From Hysterium pulicare CBS 123377 (lineage: Eukaryota; Ascomycota; Dothideomycetes; Hysteriales; Hysteriaceae): a stretch of DNA of 64,000 bases. Location of the stretch: positions 1-64,000 of the forward strand of contig AJFK01000120.1 in NCBI GenBank assembly GCA_000467715.1, written 5' to 3'. Shown here piece by piece: positions 1 through 12,266 of this stretch. Made by a program: the position numbers and the translations under genes. The notes under the pieces are model-generated. The model was not told where the DNA came from. It did no database searches and saw only the letters and a program-made list of their open reading frames with translations. Each line of letters opens with the position of its first letter. Positions within the stretch are counted from its first letter, which is position 1.

Positions 1-472
1 CACCCCCATACCCCCTCGTCTCATGCATCCACACCTCCTCCTGCCCCGCATGGAAAAGCCAACTCCACTTCCTCACGTCCTGCTTCGTGAAGGGGAACGT
101 CGTCACGTACGTGCTTTGGCGCGCCGGATACGGGAACTCGGCCAGCCCGTCGAAGGCGTTGACTTGCTCGAGGAGTTGCTTTGAGCTTGTGAGGCGCATG
201 GTCCCGCGCGAGGGAGAGCGCGACGGGGGTGGGGGGTAGGCTGGACGACGGCGAGTGCGTGTGGGGCGGATTTCTTCGGCGTCGCTGTGGTCGTTGCAGT
301 CGGAGCCTGAGAGGTCGAGGGGTTTGGCGGGGACGTGTTTGCAGGTGCATTCTTGGGCGTTCCCTTTTTCTTTGGTGGAGTCGGGAGTGGGCTTTGTGTT
401 GATGGAGAGGGATTCGGCCTTTTCGGGCTCTTCGAGGTGGGTTTTCGGAGTGTTGGCTTCTTCGGTCGTCAT
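1..472 (-). CDS. Hypothetical protein, N-terminal part, runs off left edge
   Basis: An open frame starts at the ATG at 472-470 and stays open to base 1, giving 157 codons with no stop. The N-terminal 65 residues are polar and rich in Glu, Lys, Pro and Thr, and include a Cys pair in ECTCKHV. An Arg/Pro/Ser tract follows at about residues 70-92. A more ordered part then holds conserved-looking aromatic residues (YVTTFPFTKQDVRKWSWLF). G+C-rich third positions and the long open frame support real coding. I do not recognise the family. The C-terminus lies outside the window, and an intron inside the visible part cannot be excluded. Confidence 0.6.
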   Translation of the reverse strand, partial: MTTEEANTPKTHLEEPEKAESLSINTKPTPDSTKEKGNAQECTCKHVPAKPLDLSGSDCNDHSDAEEIRPTRTRRRPAYPPPPSRSPSRGTMRLTSSKQLLEQVNAFDGLAEFPYPARQSTYVTTFPFTKQDVRKWSWLFHAGQEEVWMHETRGYGG

Positions 473-1353
473 GATTGTCCAGGAGGTGATTGGGGAGGAG
501 GGCATGTATTGTGTGGGAATTCTATATTTTAGAATGCAAGAAGGTGGAGCTTAAAATTTGAGGTGGATTCTTGAGGACTATGAATTGAAATAGGGAACAG
601 AACGGAATTGGGCTTCTTGATATATTTTCCAGCTCTCTCACATTCGCCCCCGCCCTGCACGTCTGCCTAAAAAAGTTGAAGTGCATGCAGCACGTTACTA
701 CAGTATCATACGACTTCCTATGCTAGCAAATGATTGTTGAAGGTATATGTGTGGATCGGGTTGCCTGATTTTCAGCTCAAGTATGTTGGCGTCATGATGC
801 ATATGATTGTCGGGCTATGCTGGTTGCCTGATGAGAGGAAGAATCATCTTGGCGATATGGACTTTTGGTGGATGTGCGTACCGAAGCATCTTCCAGATTT
901 GCTTGATGAGGGCAACTGGCTTTAATAGCTTTCGCCGAGCCCAAATGACCTAGGTGGACTTTTCGCAGCTCCGGTGATAGGGCCAGACATACCCTGGAGG
1001 TATAGATTACCACTTTTACACTTTTCCAGGTTGAACCTAAAAGACTTACAGAAAACACTATTACTACCTGCACGTCCCTGTTATACGTTTACAAGCAACT
1101 TACGCGCACCCCTTTTAGAAATTTTTTGAAGTGCGTTCCGAACATGGCGTAAAGTTGAAAGGGATAAGAACTTACTCAGTCAAAATGGGTATATTATAAT
1201 AATCTACAGTAGCTTACACCTAGATCGTAGTTAGAAGGTAACTCTTGAGAATAGTATACAATTATCTCTCTTGAAGCACAATCGTACAATGGCTGAAACA
1301 AAAAGTTTCATACCAATTGGAGAATATGATTCCCTCTTTCACTCCCCAGAGCT
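473..1353. other. Intergenic, 881 bp
   Basis: This is the 5' side of the left-edge gene and the 3' side of the DUF924 gene. It becomes A+T-rich near 1180-1260. Only short overlapping frames without domain signal are present, and I see no RNA gene or repeat. Confidence 0.6.
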
Positions 1354-2163
1354 CTATTCCTTCGTGACACCAAAGGTCTCCCCTCCTTCTTCCAAATATT
1401 TAATCTCCTCTGGCGTACTCTCCCTTCCCAATACTTTATTCCGATGCGGATACCGTCCAAATCTCTCAACAATACTCTGATGTGATTTCTCAAAACCAAT
1501 GCTGTTGTCTAAATAATCCAGAACTCCCTTACTGCCTCCCGAATTCTCTACCTCCGAGCGGATTTCCGCCATGGTATCAAACGCTTGGTTATGCAATTGA
1601 ACGTCTTCAGAATGTTCCAAGGGGAGGTAGAACCATAGTCTGTGTGCGGGAGAGAGACGATATATGGGGTGTTGGTCCGGGCGAGGTACAGGACCGGAGT
1701 CTGAGAAGAGCTTGGTTATTATGGATTGAGAAATGACGTCGTAGTGTTTGTAGACAAGAGGAAGAGTAGAGGGCGTGCGGTAGACATTTCGTGATATTTG
1801 ATCTAAGAGTAGTATGATGCTCAACGCTGTCGTAGCCCCTTCTGCTCCATCGTTCTTAGGGGATTGTTTCGCAGCCTCGCTGATCTCGCGGAGGAAGGGT
1901 TCAGCGATTGAGGAAGATGGGATGCTGTGAATAGGGTACTTCTCGGGGCCAATTGATTCGAGCGCGTCGATAAAGTTCGTTCGGCAGGTCGTGTCGAATG
2001 CTGCTTTCTCTTCCGCAGATGGCCTCCACCATCTCTTCATAACTTCCGGCGTTGGATACGTAGCGCCTTCTGGAAGCCCCGCAAACCATATGGACTGTAC
2101 GCGTTGGTAGAGGCTTCGGTTAAAGATCTCCTTGTTGAGGGTGAATGCTCTGAAGGTAGACAT
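1354..2163 (-). CDS. DUF924 family protein
   Basis: A single uninterrupted frame of about 269 residues matches the DUF924 (COG3803) family, an all-helical TPR-like fold of unknown biochemical role found in bacteria and fungi. Visible family blocks are WFAGLP near the N-terminus, the central LLLDQISRNVYR, the PLEHSEDVQLHNQ block, and the C-terminal VERFGRYPHRNKVLGRESTPEE followed by YLEEGG..FG. I take the ATG at 2163 as the start. An in-frame ATG at 2229 would add a hydrophobic 22-residue leader. However, a donor-like GTATGT just upstream and a CAAAG acceptor before the downstream ATG suggest that stretch is a 5' UTR intron. Family assignment is firm; function is unknown. Confidence 0.85.
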   Translation of the reverse strand: MSTFRAFTLNKEIFNRSLYQRVQSIWFAGLPEGATYPTPEVMKRWWRPSAEEKAAFDTTCRTNFIDALESIGPEKYPIHSIPSSSIAEPFLREISEAAKQSPKNDGAEGATTALSIILLLDQISRNVYRTPSTLPLVYKHYDVISQSIITKLFSDSGPVPRPDQHPIYRLSPAHRLWFYLPLEHSEDVQLHNQAFDTMAEIRSEVENSGGSKGVLDYLDNSIGFEKSHQSIVERFGRYPHRNKVLGRESTPEEIKYLEEGGETFGVTKE

Positions 2164-2631
2164 GTCTTCGTCGAATAGCACTTTGAGGTGAGAGATGAAA
2201 GTGAGGAGCACTGCTATCCGAATAAACATACAAAAGGCTGGAAGTAAGCTTCTAAAGTTAGCAAAGGATGCTATGTATGAGGATTACATGGCGATGATAG
2301 CGGCAAAGACTGGGACATTTCTAAGATTCGGACAGAACGAAAGCCGAGTTGATAGATGAGTGAAGCGGCCTGAGAACGCACCGAGAGCCGCTAGCCGCAG
2401 ATCGTCCTCATAGGGCTGAGAGCTCGCATTTCGAGCTAGTCAGCAGTAGAGCTTCGAACAACACGATGCCTAGCAAGCTATACTATTTCTATTCCACACC
2501 ATCCGACCGACGGCAAAGTATCTATGATGCAGCAGCATCATCTAGTCATCGCTCAGCCAGTCTATGTACATCATCTACAAGAGCATACATCAACCATCCG
2601 CTACTGCGCTTACACGCATGCTTCTCTCCCT
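2164..2631. other. Intergenic, about 470 bp
   Basis: The segment lies between the AMP deaminase stop and the DUF924 start. It holds the 3' UTR of the former and the promoter of the latter. A likely 5' UTR intron of the DUF924 gene occupies roughly 2180-2231. Nothing else is recognised. Confidence 0.5.
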
Positions 2632-5600
2632 CTATGCCCCTGTTTGAGGTGTAACAACCTTTCCTCCGTCCCCTTCCTCACTCTTTTCATCCTCCTGCCC
2701 TACCTCCTCGACCACACTTTCCTTCTCTGCCCAATCGGTCTCGCTTCTCCTGAATCCAGACCAACCTTCTCCATCCTTGTCCGAAAAACCGGCACTACTA
2801 GGTCTCTGCACACTACTGCGTCGATGTCTACTGACTACCCCTGGGAAGATTCTCGGCTCATTGATTCCTTCAAGGCCCATGCCTGCAGATGAGGTGGAAC
2901 GAGTTTGGGTATAGTTGTCGTCTAAAGAGCGAATCGGATACGCTTGGTTCAACTGCGTTTGCGAGTGGGACTGAGAGATAGGTTGCGAATGTGCTGGATT
3001 AGTAGAGGGCGCTGTACTTGGTTGCGGTGGTGCAGTTTGTGAAGAAGTAAAAACCATGCTTGAAGAACGGGCAGGGCGCTGGTAGTTGGAAATATCCCTG
3101 ACCGGGGAGCTAGGTGCGTCAGTGACAGCGACTGAGGTGGATGGGTGCATGCGCGCTTGTTGGGCTGGGAAGACGGGAGAGTGTGAATGAGGGACAGCAG
3201 TCGGAGGGAGATTGGAGAACGACTGTTGGGTAACATGAGGAGTGGAATCGTTCATGTTGGTAGTGGATGGTTCTGTGTGGAGGGAGATACGAGAGGGCGA
3301 GCCGGGATGCGTAGGTTGAGAGGATTTGGGCGTCTGTGGTGCGAGATTGGAGGCGGAGAGAGCATTGGTGGGGTCAGCAGCACGGGTGTACCTATCAATC
3401 CTTTTGCGTGCGTTAGTAAATATCAAAGATGTCAAAAAAGGAGCGAGCTTACATGGCAAGTTCTGATTTCAAGGTCTCGTGTCTAAATGCCTCTCGTGTG
3501 CTCGGTACATTGCACTTTGCCATATCGTTGCCTTCCACGCCTGGTAGATGGTAGTTATTACCAAGCCATCTCTGCTTGATGACATGCTCAAATCCACTCT
3601 GTTCAACTGAGTGCTTTGCCAGCTCGCACATATCAACAGCACTGAGTTTGTAAATTTGCGCCGCGACCGAGTATTCCTCAATCAGCGGCTCTTTTGTAAA
3701 TGCGAATTGCAACGGGTCGTCAGTCGACAAGGATACGTTGAGGCCTCGTCGGAAATAGTTCAAGAATGGATTTCTTTCGTACGCGAGGAAAAGCGCATTG
3801 TTACTTAGCGGAGACATAGCTACGCCTATCTGTTCCAGGTAGAAAACGTATTGTAGTAAAGGTACTTTTCGAAGTAGTAGGCCGTGGCTAATACTATGAC
3901 AGCAAAGTACGGCTGCCGCCAAATGATCGGTATCGCCGGCTTCACCGCAATGCGGTCGAAGTAGAAATGTATTGAATCCTCGTTGCTTCCTCCACACGTT
4001 AAGGGAAGCGATGTTGGCAAAGAGATAATACATCCAGTAGCTGTAGGGTGGGTTTTGCGCGGTGCTCCAGGCCTTCGGTACCGGAAACTTCTTGTAAAGA
4101 CGTCGTTCTACCTTGCTTTCATCGTCGACACTATCGAACCCAATTACTCGCTGGAGGAATATGTGAAGCTTGGGATGACTGGTCGGATCTTTCGTGACCT
4201 CAAACAAAGGCTGGAAGACGTTGATAACGACTTGTGCAAAATTGTCCATGAGACCAGAAGCTTTGTACACATCGAAAAGACGAGGCACTTGTACTAACCA
4301 TCGCACATTTGGCGAGAACAGCTTGTTATCAACGACCCATGCCGCTAGCTTATCCCACTCATCAAGGTCGCGGCCATAGATTGAGATTCTCCATTCGACC
4401 ATTTGATATTTACTCGACTCGAGATCCGAAATGACCTCTTTAGTGATCTCTGCGAGGTATCGTCCACGAATGAAATTATCTGTCTTGAGGAAAATGGTAC
4501 GAAGTCGGGATTCACCGATCGGATTGTACTTCAAGTTGAATTTGTCGAATCGGTGGAATGAATCCGTATGAGCCTGTTGCTATTAGTTTAGATATACTGA
4601 AGTCCACTGGTGCCAAACGTACGTGCATGTCTAGAGTATCAATACTTAAGTCATATGCGGTCAGATTGATGCTCTCAAATACTTCTTTCAACGTAAGATG
4701 CTTCCCATCTCTGACAAGTACGACCTCATCGGGTGTCTTCTTCATCTTAGACTTGATGAATCGCAGTAAGTGTTTCTGATTCATGCAAGCGGAATGGTGA
4801 ACGTGAGTGTCGACTTTTCGGACATTATAGAAATCCCTGTGAGGAACCCTTTTGCTGTCTGCTACTTCTTGGTACTCATTAAGCAGATAATACAAGTTAA
4901 ATTTGCCTTCGAGGTATTGCAACCGACGAAATGCGAAGCTTTTGCTAGGTCCGTCAGAGGATACGTCAAGGATTGCATCGAGATCCATATAGAATTCGCG
5001 TATTGTCGGTATCCCGACTATTGGGGTATTTAACTCTTCCGATTTAGACGTCTCATAGACTTGAAATACGCCACTGTCATCAAGACGAAAAGACATCTCT
5101 GAAGTGCCAGGAAGGGGAAGCAGGTCGTTCATGTCAAAGTCCTCCCCAATGTCTCTGCCCATTTTCCTTGGAGGCTTGGGGGGCTCTTCTGTAGGATCCA
5201 GTACCGCACTATTTTGCATACTGTTCTGAGCAGTGTTTGCCCGGTCTTTGGCATTATCCCATGCTGGTTCTGGGTGTGGGGGATATATCCTCCAGCCAGG
5301 GTCATCTTTTGGATTGTCAAAGTTTCCTTGCAGAGAAAGTCGCATATACTTATGCCGAAGATCAAGTACCCTCTGGACGTTGGTATATATTGCACTTAAT
5401 TCGGCTGTAACGTTAGCGTCACTCAAGGCGAATCCTCCAGCTCCAGACCCAACGCCTACGCCCGCACCGGCGCCGTGTATGCCTTCCGAGGCCAGGAGAG
5501 GCGGATTCTGTTCATGAGGTATGCCCGATTGTTTTGGGTTCTCTCTTGCAGTAGCGTCTGCTTGAATGAACGGGTCATTCTCAATCTTGTTCTGCGGCGG

Positions 5601-6216
5601 ACGAAACGAACCTTCTCCCTGGGACAAGCCTATGGGAAGAGTGAGCTGGCTTCGACGCGACCGAACACTTTCCGCTCGGCCAAGAAACTCGCCATCGGTT
5701 CCAAAATGGGCGGGAAAGGTCTTGGCGTGTATGAGTGGACTGCCCACTATGCCATCCTGAGACCAGTTGCTCCCTCCCGTGTACTGACTCTCCAACTGAT
5801 GTCTTTGGTAGAACTGTTTGGCCTCGGAATGGCTCATTTGTTTCTCTGAAGCGTAGTCATAGAATGCTGTCTTTCGCTGTTTATCTCGTGGAAGCAAACC
5901 CGCTTGTGTACCGTCGGATAGTGCATTTTCGTCTCCCTCTAAGCTCGTTGCTGTTGTTGGCCCACCAGCTGTGACACCTTGAGTAGTCTCCCAAGCTTCC
6001 ACATTAGCACCGGCCGAATCTGGGTCTGAGGACCCGGCATCAGGGTTGAAGTCTTCATCATCTTCAGAAGATGGTACTTGATCATCCAATTGTGCTGGAT
6101 TGAGGTCCGGAGAGGCATCTGGCGCGGTGGAAAAGGAACCTAGCGCAGCAAAGCGGGGCATTAGCTTGATTTCACTCAATTGGTGTGAGAAAGACCTGTG
6201 AATCACCTTTGATCAT
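2632..6216 (-). CDS. amd1: AMP deaminase
   Basis: This is AMP deaminase, which converts AMP to IMP and ammonia in the purine nucleotide cycle in the cytosol. Proposed exons are 6216-6207, 6139-4623, 4573-3453 and 3400-2632, about 1138 residues, at the long end for fungal AMPD. The first 300 residues are acidic and disordered. The catalytic metal-dependent deaminase domain shows [10 protein letters not shown] near residue 450, [12 protein letters not shown] just after the second intron, and the active-site STDDPLQF near residue 795. The C-terminal 250 residues after the last intron are low-complexity Ser/Pro/Gln, unusual beyond the catalytic domain. The 49 and 52 bp introns have clear donors and branch sites (CTAAT, CTAAC) and join conserved sequence in phase. 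The 10-base first exon (Met-Ile-Lys-Gly) is inferred; the alternative is an ATG at about 6161 with no leader intron. Confidence 0.92.
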
Positions 6217-6951
6217 GTTTGGCGTTTGTTGTCTTTGAGTACTTCGGAATATACATGAAATGTCAGAAAGCGCGGTCTGGAGGTGCAGGCGGCGCGCCCC
6301 GAGAGCACGGGAACACGCCGCTACTTTCACGGGCTTTTATACCAAGGCATAAGGAAAGACCTGCCGCAGTTCTGGTTTTTACTAATATATTTGCATATTT
6401 TCGAGAACTTACAAATCTGAAGCTGGAAGACAGCCTCGTCCTCTCGAAATAGATCAACGGCTAAAAAGAACGACACCGAGTCAGGGCCGAGAGGAGCTTA
6501 GCTTCGTCCTCCGTCATCAGCACCAAACTGTCGCTGACTCATTCCTCTGTCTACACAATGGGCAAATACCTCTGAATTGGACGTCTATTTTGAAGGAGCA
6601 TCACCGCGCTCGAGAAATGCCCCCTTCAAACCTTTTAATCAAGACCCATTTGACTACACCCAGCCAGCTCCAAACTAGAGACTATGCCATATTCTCAACC
6701 GAATGTATTTTCCTACCCTAAATCAATCCTTCTGAAAACTACCTATACAATGCATATGACCAGTTGAGCTTCTTGACATTCGGGAAACTCAGCATGCTCG
6801 GCCGTTGGAATGTGCCCATCTATAACACAGGAGATAAAAGCCACAAGTTGTGGGGCCATGAGCAATCCCACCCCTATAGCGTCGAAAAAGACTATTTACG
6901 AAGGTTGCGCCCTCATTGTTAGTGGTACAGAGATATCCGATAGAGACGCAG
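6217..6951. other. Intergenic, 735 bp
   Basis: This is the promoter side of AMP deaminase and the 3' side of the zinc-finger gene. No frame longer than 80 codons is supported, and I see no repeat or RNA gene. Confidence 0.5.
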
Positions 6952-8581
6952 TCAGATTTCATCTTCCAGATCTCTCATAGACCGGAAGCTGGTCTCAAGC
7001 AAGTCATGATGGGGCCCCTCGATATGTTCTACCCATTCTTCATGGCTCTTGAATTGGGCTGTGCAACCCTCGTGAGGGCATGCATACTGAGTATGAGCAC
7101 TGGTGTGGAGACGAAGCTCTTTGGCATTATGAAACCTCTGTGATTTCGTCAGCAAAATCTGAGAAAATGGACGGAGACTGATAACCAACCTGGTGACAGC
7201 TTATCCACGGACAATAAAACGTGGGAGAGGATAGCTCATCGTCTCGGTCTTGCTCTGCCATCGGACTATCCCTCCGAAAGCGTTGCTCTTGCATTCTCTT
7301 TTCATTTGACTTCCTCTTTCTGGATTGCATTTCCTGGTGATTAGGCTGCTCGAAAGCCTGACGCATGGCGTCATTGGTCATCATCGGATTATCTTGAGTC
7401 CGCTGCTGCATGCGGTAGAGAGCATCATCTTGAATCTTTTGGGATATTGCATCACTGCTTTTGAGACTGATACCCTCCATAGCATTGTGAGAAAATGATG
7501 TTGCCGGCTGATATGCTACATCCGAGTTCCCACTCTGAACCACGTGTCCAAGGATCAACTTCAGTCGACTGACGGCTTTATTGTCGACTCGCTTTGAGCC
7601 GGCCTTGACTTCTTCCAATTGCGATCTTGCTTCTTTTACAGTTCCGAGCATGTCGCCCCATACTTCATCTGTGTAACTATTCAAGACATCCTCCCACTCG
7701 GCCACCCAATGCTCGCGCTGAGGGGTATTCGAAAGGTAAAAAGCATTGTCTTCTTCGGAGCTTATACTAGAGATGGATTCATGAGAACCGCGAGTATCTT
7801 GCTGCAATCTAGCAAGCTCTGGCATTAAGTTTAGCGGGTTGTCTGGTGATATTGCTCTATGAACAGGTGGCGAAGGCAGTGATGCTTTTATGCGTTTCAC
7901 GGCTCGTTCCTCTCCAGAAGTGTATTGATTTCCGAAAAGGTCGGTGACTGTCTCTTCAGTTGGCTCGATCATCGTCATATCGCTTGGATCGGTGTCTACT
8001 GTAAATTGGGGATCTGATAAAAGCATGCTGACTTCTGCCCCGTCATCGTAGTGTATGGACTGTGCCCGCTGATCGCCTGTCGAGGTACAGAGTCCTTGAA
8101 AATGATCACGGGTCCCGCTATTCAAGGAAGAATGCTGCTGGAACTCGCTCGGCCAAAGTGGAAAATCTTGAGATTCTTTTGTCAAGTTATTTGCAAGAGA
8201 GTACTGTGGCCCGTCCACGAAGTCCTGAAATTCCCTATCTCGTGCATTTCGAACGGATTCGGTGCGAAAGCTTTCTCTTGAAGAGTCTTTCTGTTTGTTG
8301 GATAGGAAGCCATTTGAAGATGATGTTCCAGGGCGTGCTGGCAGTGTTTCGGTCCAATGAGATGGGGAGGCGGAGAAACTATTCGGTGCTTTATTGCCCA
8401 GGCCAGATGCTGAAGCAAGAGAACTGGCGAACTCATTCGAGCTTGAGCTGCCTACAACACCCTTTGCCAATCCTGAAGCAGACGAAACTATTCGTGATGC
8501 TAGTGAAGCAGGCTGTTTGCCTTTGCCATTGGTCGGCGGACTTTGAGAGTCCTTGTTGGACTGAATATTGCTAGACTCCAT
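6952..8581 (-). CDS. Two-C2H2 zinc-finger protein, long disordered N-terminus
   Basis: There are two exons, 8581-7190 and 7137-6952, joined in phase 0 across a 52 bp intron (GTTGGT donor, GCTGAC branch, ACAG end), giving 525 residues. The first 450 residues are Ser/Gln/Asp-rich with no domain I recognise, apart from a possible helical stretch near HWVAEWEDVLNSYTDEVW and a basic cluster (SRKRKSNEKR). The C-terminus carries two C2H2 fingers. The first is C-x4-C-x12-H-x3-H and its CC half and HH half lie on different exons (YCPWISCHQ then RFHNAKELRLH). The second starts YACPHEGC. Nucleic-acid binding is likely; the target is unknown. The start is the first ATG in frame (8581). Confidence 0.75.
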
Positions 8582-10018
8582 AATCACACATGATAAAAGT
8601 CAATTCCCAGATGCGCGATGCAAAAAGACGAATTTGTCCGGAATTGAAGCAGTCGACGTTATTGAGTAGCCACCGAAGCCTCGCACCGAGGTGCCACTCA
8701 ACCACGACCGGGATTGAGATAAATACAGTTCTATGCGATCATGAGCAGGACGGGAACGGACTCCATCAAGGGGCCTAGTAGTGCTCAAGAAGACAGAAAA
8801 AGAGTGCCTTGCCCCAAGGCAGAGAGTGTTTCTGCGACAAGTGGCGGAATGTTTTTGATGATGATGAATGATGAAGCTCTAGAGTGCGAGCCGCTTTCGC
8901 TCGTGATTAAAATTGATTGGGATTTCGGCGAATTCCGGGGTACAATAGGAGAACCCACCTCCACAACCTTCTTTACACTACTGCACATTCACTCCACTCA
9001 TCCTGTTGACCTCCGGAGCAGTCCTCGTCGATGCGAATGAGCTGAGGGCCTTTGAGAAGTGCTTAGCACGACTTGGGATGACTGAGCACGGATGTCTGGC
9101 CTTTCCGGTCAACCAGAGACAAGGGGCATCGGTCTGGCCGCAACCATACGTATTCCAGTCAACAGCGTGGACGGTAAGTCAGGATGTGTACTCAAATACT
9201 GACATTTCTGTTGTTAGTATACAATGGTAGGATGTTGACGAACCAACATGCTCTCTTCCCCTGTCTTTTTCTTTGAGGAACAGAAATCGGACCCGCCGTC
9301 GTGCATAAGATCGACAGAGATGCCGAGTTCATAATCTTTTCAAGAGGCAATTCGAGCGGCTGAATTGGCACGCATTTTTGCAAAGCGTCACTCGATTGGC
9401 ATCTCCCGAAGACTTCAGTAACAGTTCTGTGGTGATAAGCACACATGAGTAATTTAACACGCTTACCTTTGGTCTCCTTGCGCCTACCAATAGAGTTTCC
9501 AAAGGTTCGACCAGGCCTTCTACAAAGGATGTCATTCTCGGAGGGTGAGTCTACGCCCACCACCTACCTTACTACCAGCCTACAGAGCCGCTTCAGACTG
9601 TGTACAAGGCTTAAAAGCGAGTTGTCATTCTTGAGGTTATTCGGAAGGCATCACATGGAATAGATACCCCCTGGACTTTTACAGCCAAGGGAGTTCGCAG
9701 GACGACTAATAATGACACCCGCAGTTTTCCTAAGCCACAGTCAAAGGGCTTAGATTGTTGTCGTTTCCCCGCGTAAAAGTCTGAGATACGACGTCTAAGC
9801 CTCAACTAGCGATAGAGACTATCTGATTCGATCTACATTATAGTAGGTACACATCAACGCAGACTAGACATTCACCATCGAACATAGAGGCTCTTGGCCC
9901 ATTTGCTTATAGGCATAGGATTTCTCATCCAGGCATATATCTTCAACATCCTGTATCAACTCGGCAACGCCTTCGGAGGCAAGTTTCTATCGACAATTTC
10001 AACTCTTGAATTGGCCAA
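8582..10018. other. Intergenic, 1.4 kb
   Basis: No convincing gene is present. A weak spliced frame could be drawn on the plus strand (9078-9173, 9218-9226, 9284-9334; about 51 codons) because donor GTAAGT at 9174 and a CTGAC...TTAG end are well formed. It has no recognisable product, so it is not called as a gene. Confidence 0.4.
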
Positions 10019-12122
10019 ATGGGGGAGTTTGCCTACAGGCGCATCGGGCAGATGCTGTCACGGTTCCACAGGCTCGAAGATGAAGTACTTTGCGAGAGAT
10101 GCAAACCCATCTTTAGCTCTAGCGACGAGCTTGCACTTTCGAGACTAGACTTGGGACAGAAATCCGAATTTGACTGCGTCAGTCAACTTCGATCACATTC
10201 TTCCTGCCGACTTTGTGTCATGATCTTACAACGCCTCAACGAGCCTTCTGGGTGTGAATGCTCAAGTCCGGATGCGTCATGCATATATCCAGAGCGAACT
10301 CACAGCAAACGCGAAACCGAATGGCTTATCTTGTATGAAGGTAAAACGAAAGGATCTATTGTCCGATATGACAGAGAGAAACTAAAGCATGGCAATATTG
10401 AGCCGGAATGTCGCTACTTTCTGTCATTTTACACGCTTGGAGCACTGAATATTTTGTGAAAAGCGAATGGTATACGACGACACTATTGCCGATTCATACA
10501 CCATAAGAAACTGGTTGTACACGTGTAAGCGTGATCATCCGTCCTGCAAACCTGTTGCTTTCCGACACCTCCGGTATGACGACCGTGGCAGGCTCTTGAA
10601 CGAAGTCCCAAATTTAAACTTCATCGACGTTCTCCAGGACAGGATCGTTGAAGGGAATCTCCATTGGAAATACGTAGCATTAAGCTACGTATGGGGTGGC
10701 TTTGCTCAAACCGTTGCTCTGTCTACCAACATCAGTCAGCTCAAAAGGAAAGGCTCTCTTCTCTCTAACAAAGTCCGGCTGGCTCCGTTGGTCAAAGATG
10801 CAATGGCTCTTGTATATTCTTTGGGAATGAGGTATTTAAGGGTTGATTCGCTATGTATTGTACAGGATTCTGCTACGAAACACGACACACTTACACGAAT
10901 GGACACTATTTACTCTGTTGCAAGCTTAACTATAGTTGCCATTGACAGCCATTCTGCCAACAACCATCTTCCAGGAGTGCTTCCCCAAGCAAGGCACCAT
11001 CTCCGTCCTCGATTTAGGACTGATAAAGATTGGTTTTCTTCAAAGCCGTCCTGCGACATGGATGCTCATGCCAGTTCTACGATTTACAACACGCGAGCGT
11101 GGACCTTTCAAGAAGTCTTACTCTCTACAAGATGTCTGTATATGTCAAATCAACAGATGTTCTTTAGATGTCGTATCGGAGTCTGGGCAGAGACAGCACC
11201 TGCGTATAATCGCGGTCTTCAGGCCGATCCATACGCAAAAGTGTTGGAAAATATATCTGGAACAAATCGAGTACAAACCTACAGAGAACTTATACATAAC
11301 TATTCTGCCCGACAGCTATGATTTACCACAGACGTGTTAGACGCTCTCTTTGGCATAACTTCTCTTCTGGCGAGTACTACTTCCTGGCTGTTCATTGACG
11401 GTGTTCTCTTGCAAGAACTCTCCTCGGAGATACTATTCATACATGAAGGAGAATTCTCGAGACGTATATCCTCAAATGGTGATCCATGGCTTCCATCCTG
11501 GTCATGGGCTGGCTGGAAGGGTCAAGTAAGGTGGAATCCCAGCAGTATGGATATGGATGAAGACTGGATAGGCTTTTGGAAACTACTCACCGAAAATCGA
11601 TCCTACTCTTCTGGTTCGTCAACTATGAGACAGGTCGAAATACTTCTGCCGACGAGCGCTCTGGCCCGCGTACAAGCTCAAGGAGCACATAGAGATCGCC
11701 GCATTGTTTCGTTCGAATCGATCGGCATACGTCTGAGACTCTCGCCGTGGGATGAACAGGGGTCTACGTTGGCGATTAACACGAATTTACTTCAATTCCA
11801 GGCACGGAGTCTTCCTGCACGAGACGTCGAACTAGATCTATGGGCGGAAGCGGGATCTCCCATCGGCAAGGGACATTTTGGTGCAATTCATATGGTACGC
11901 TGGAATGGATGCCGAATAGGAGTTCTCTTCGGCTTGGGAGAGCACCACTTATTCTCCATTCGTATTCGTAACGAGAGCTACGAGTTTGTGAAGGTCACGA
12001 CACATGATGTTCTTCTAGTGAAGAAGCATCAAATGGGCTATGAAGAGAGGGTGGGCGTTGCGTTCCTTTGGGATCCAGCCATTTTGGAACAGTGTGCTAC
12101 ACGGACAGTACTGTTGGCATGA
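10019..12122 (+). pseudogene. HET-domain (heterokaryon incompatibility) gene, broken
   Basis: HET proteins act in non-self recognition and regulated cell death in filamentous ascomycetes. The N-terminal part has the usual Cys-rich pre-domain (LCERCKPIF, then SSCRLCVMIL). The middle carries the diagnostic HET core: YVALSYVWGG, then a block with DAMALVYSLGMRYLRVDSLCIVQD and the IYSVASLTIVA segment. The last third has the family's PSWSWAGW motif and a C-terminal tail. The coding region looks complete in order and total length (about 690 codons), but it is not one open frame. It has about two interruptions, of which the first might be an unresolved intron. I read it as a relic or a recently inactivated allele. 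The ATG at 10019 is the first in frame with the Cys-rich part. Confidence 0.75.
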
Positions 12123-12266
12123 TTCTCATTATTTCACCCGGATAACCATATTGTTATTTGTACGTTGGGTCTCGTTATCGAAAATCACTATTAAGCTGCT
12201 ATTTTCCTCCTACAGTCTTCCTCACCATCTTTACAAATGTCGCCTTCATGATAGAGACCCTGTCAA

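Noticed and set aside
11240-11340. Intron in the HET gene to rescue its frame
   Set aside because: A donor and acceptor can be drawn, but the removed segment would contain conserved HET-family sequence. I prefer to regard the gene as broken.
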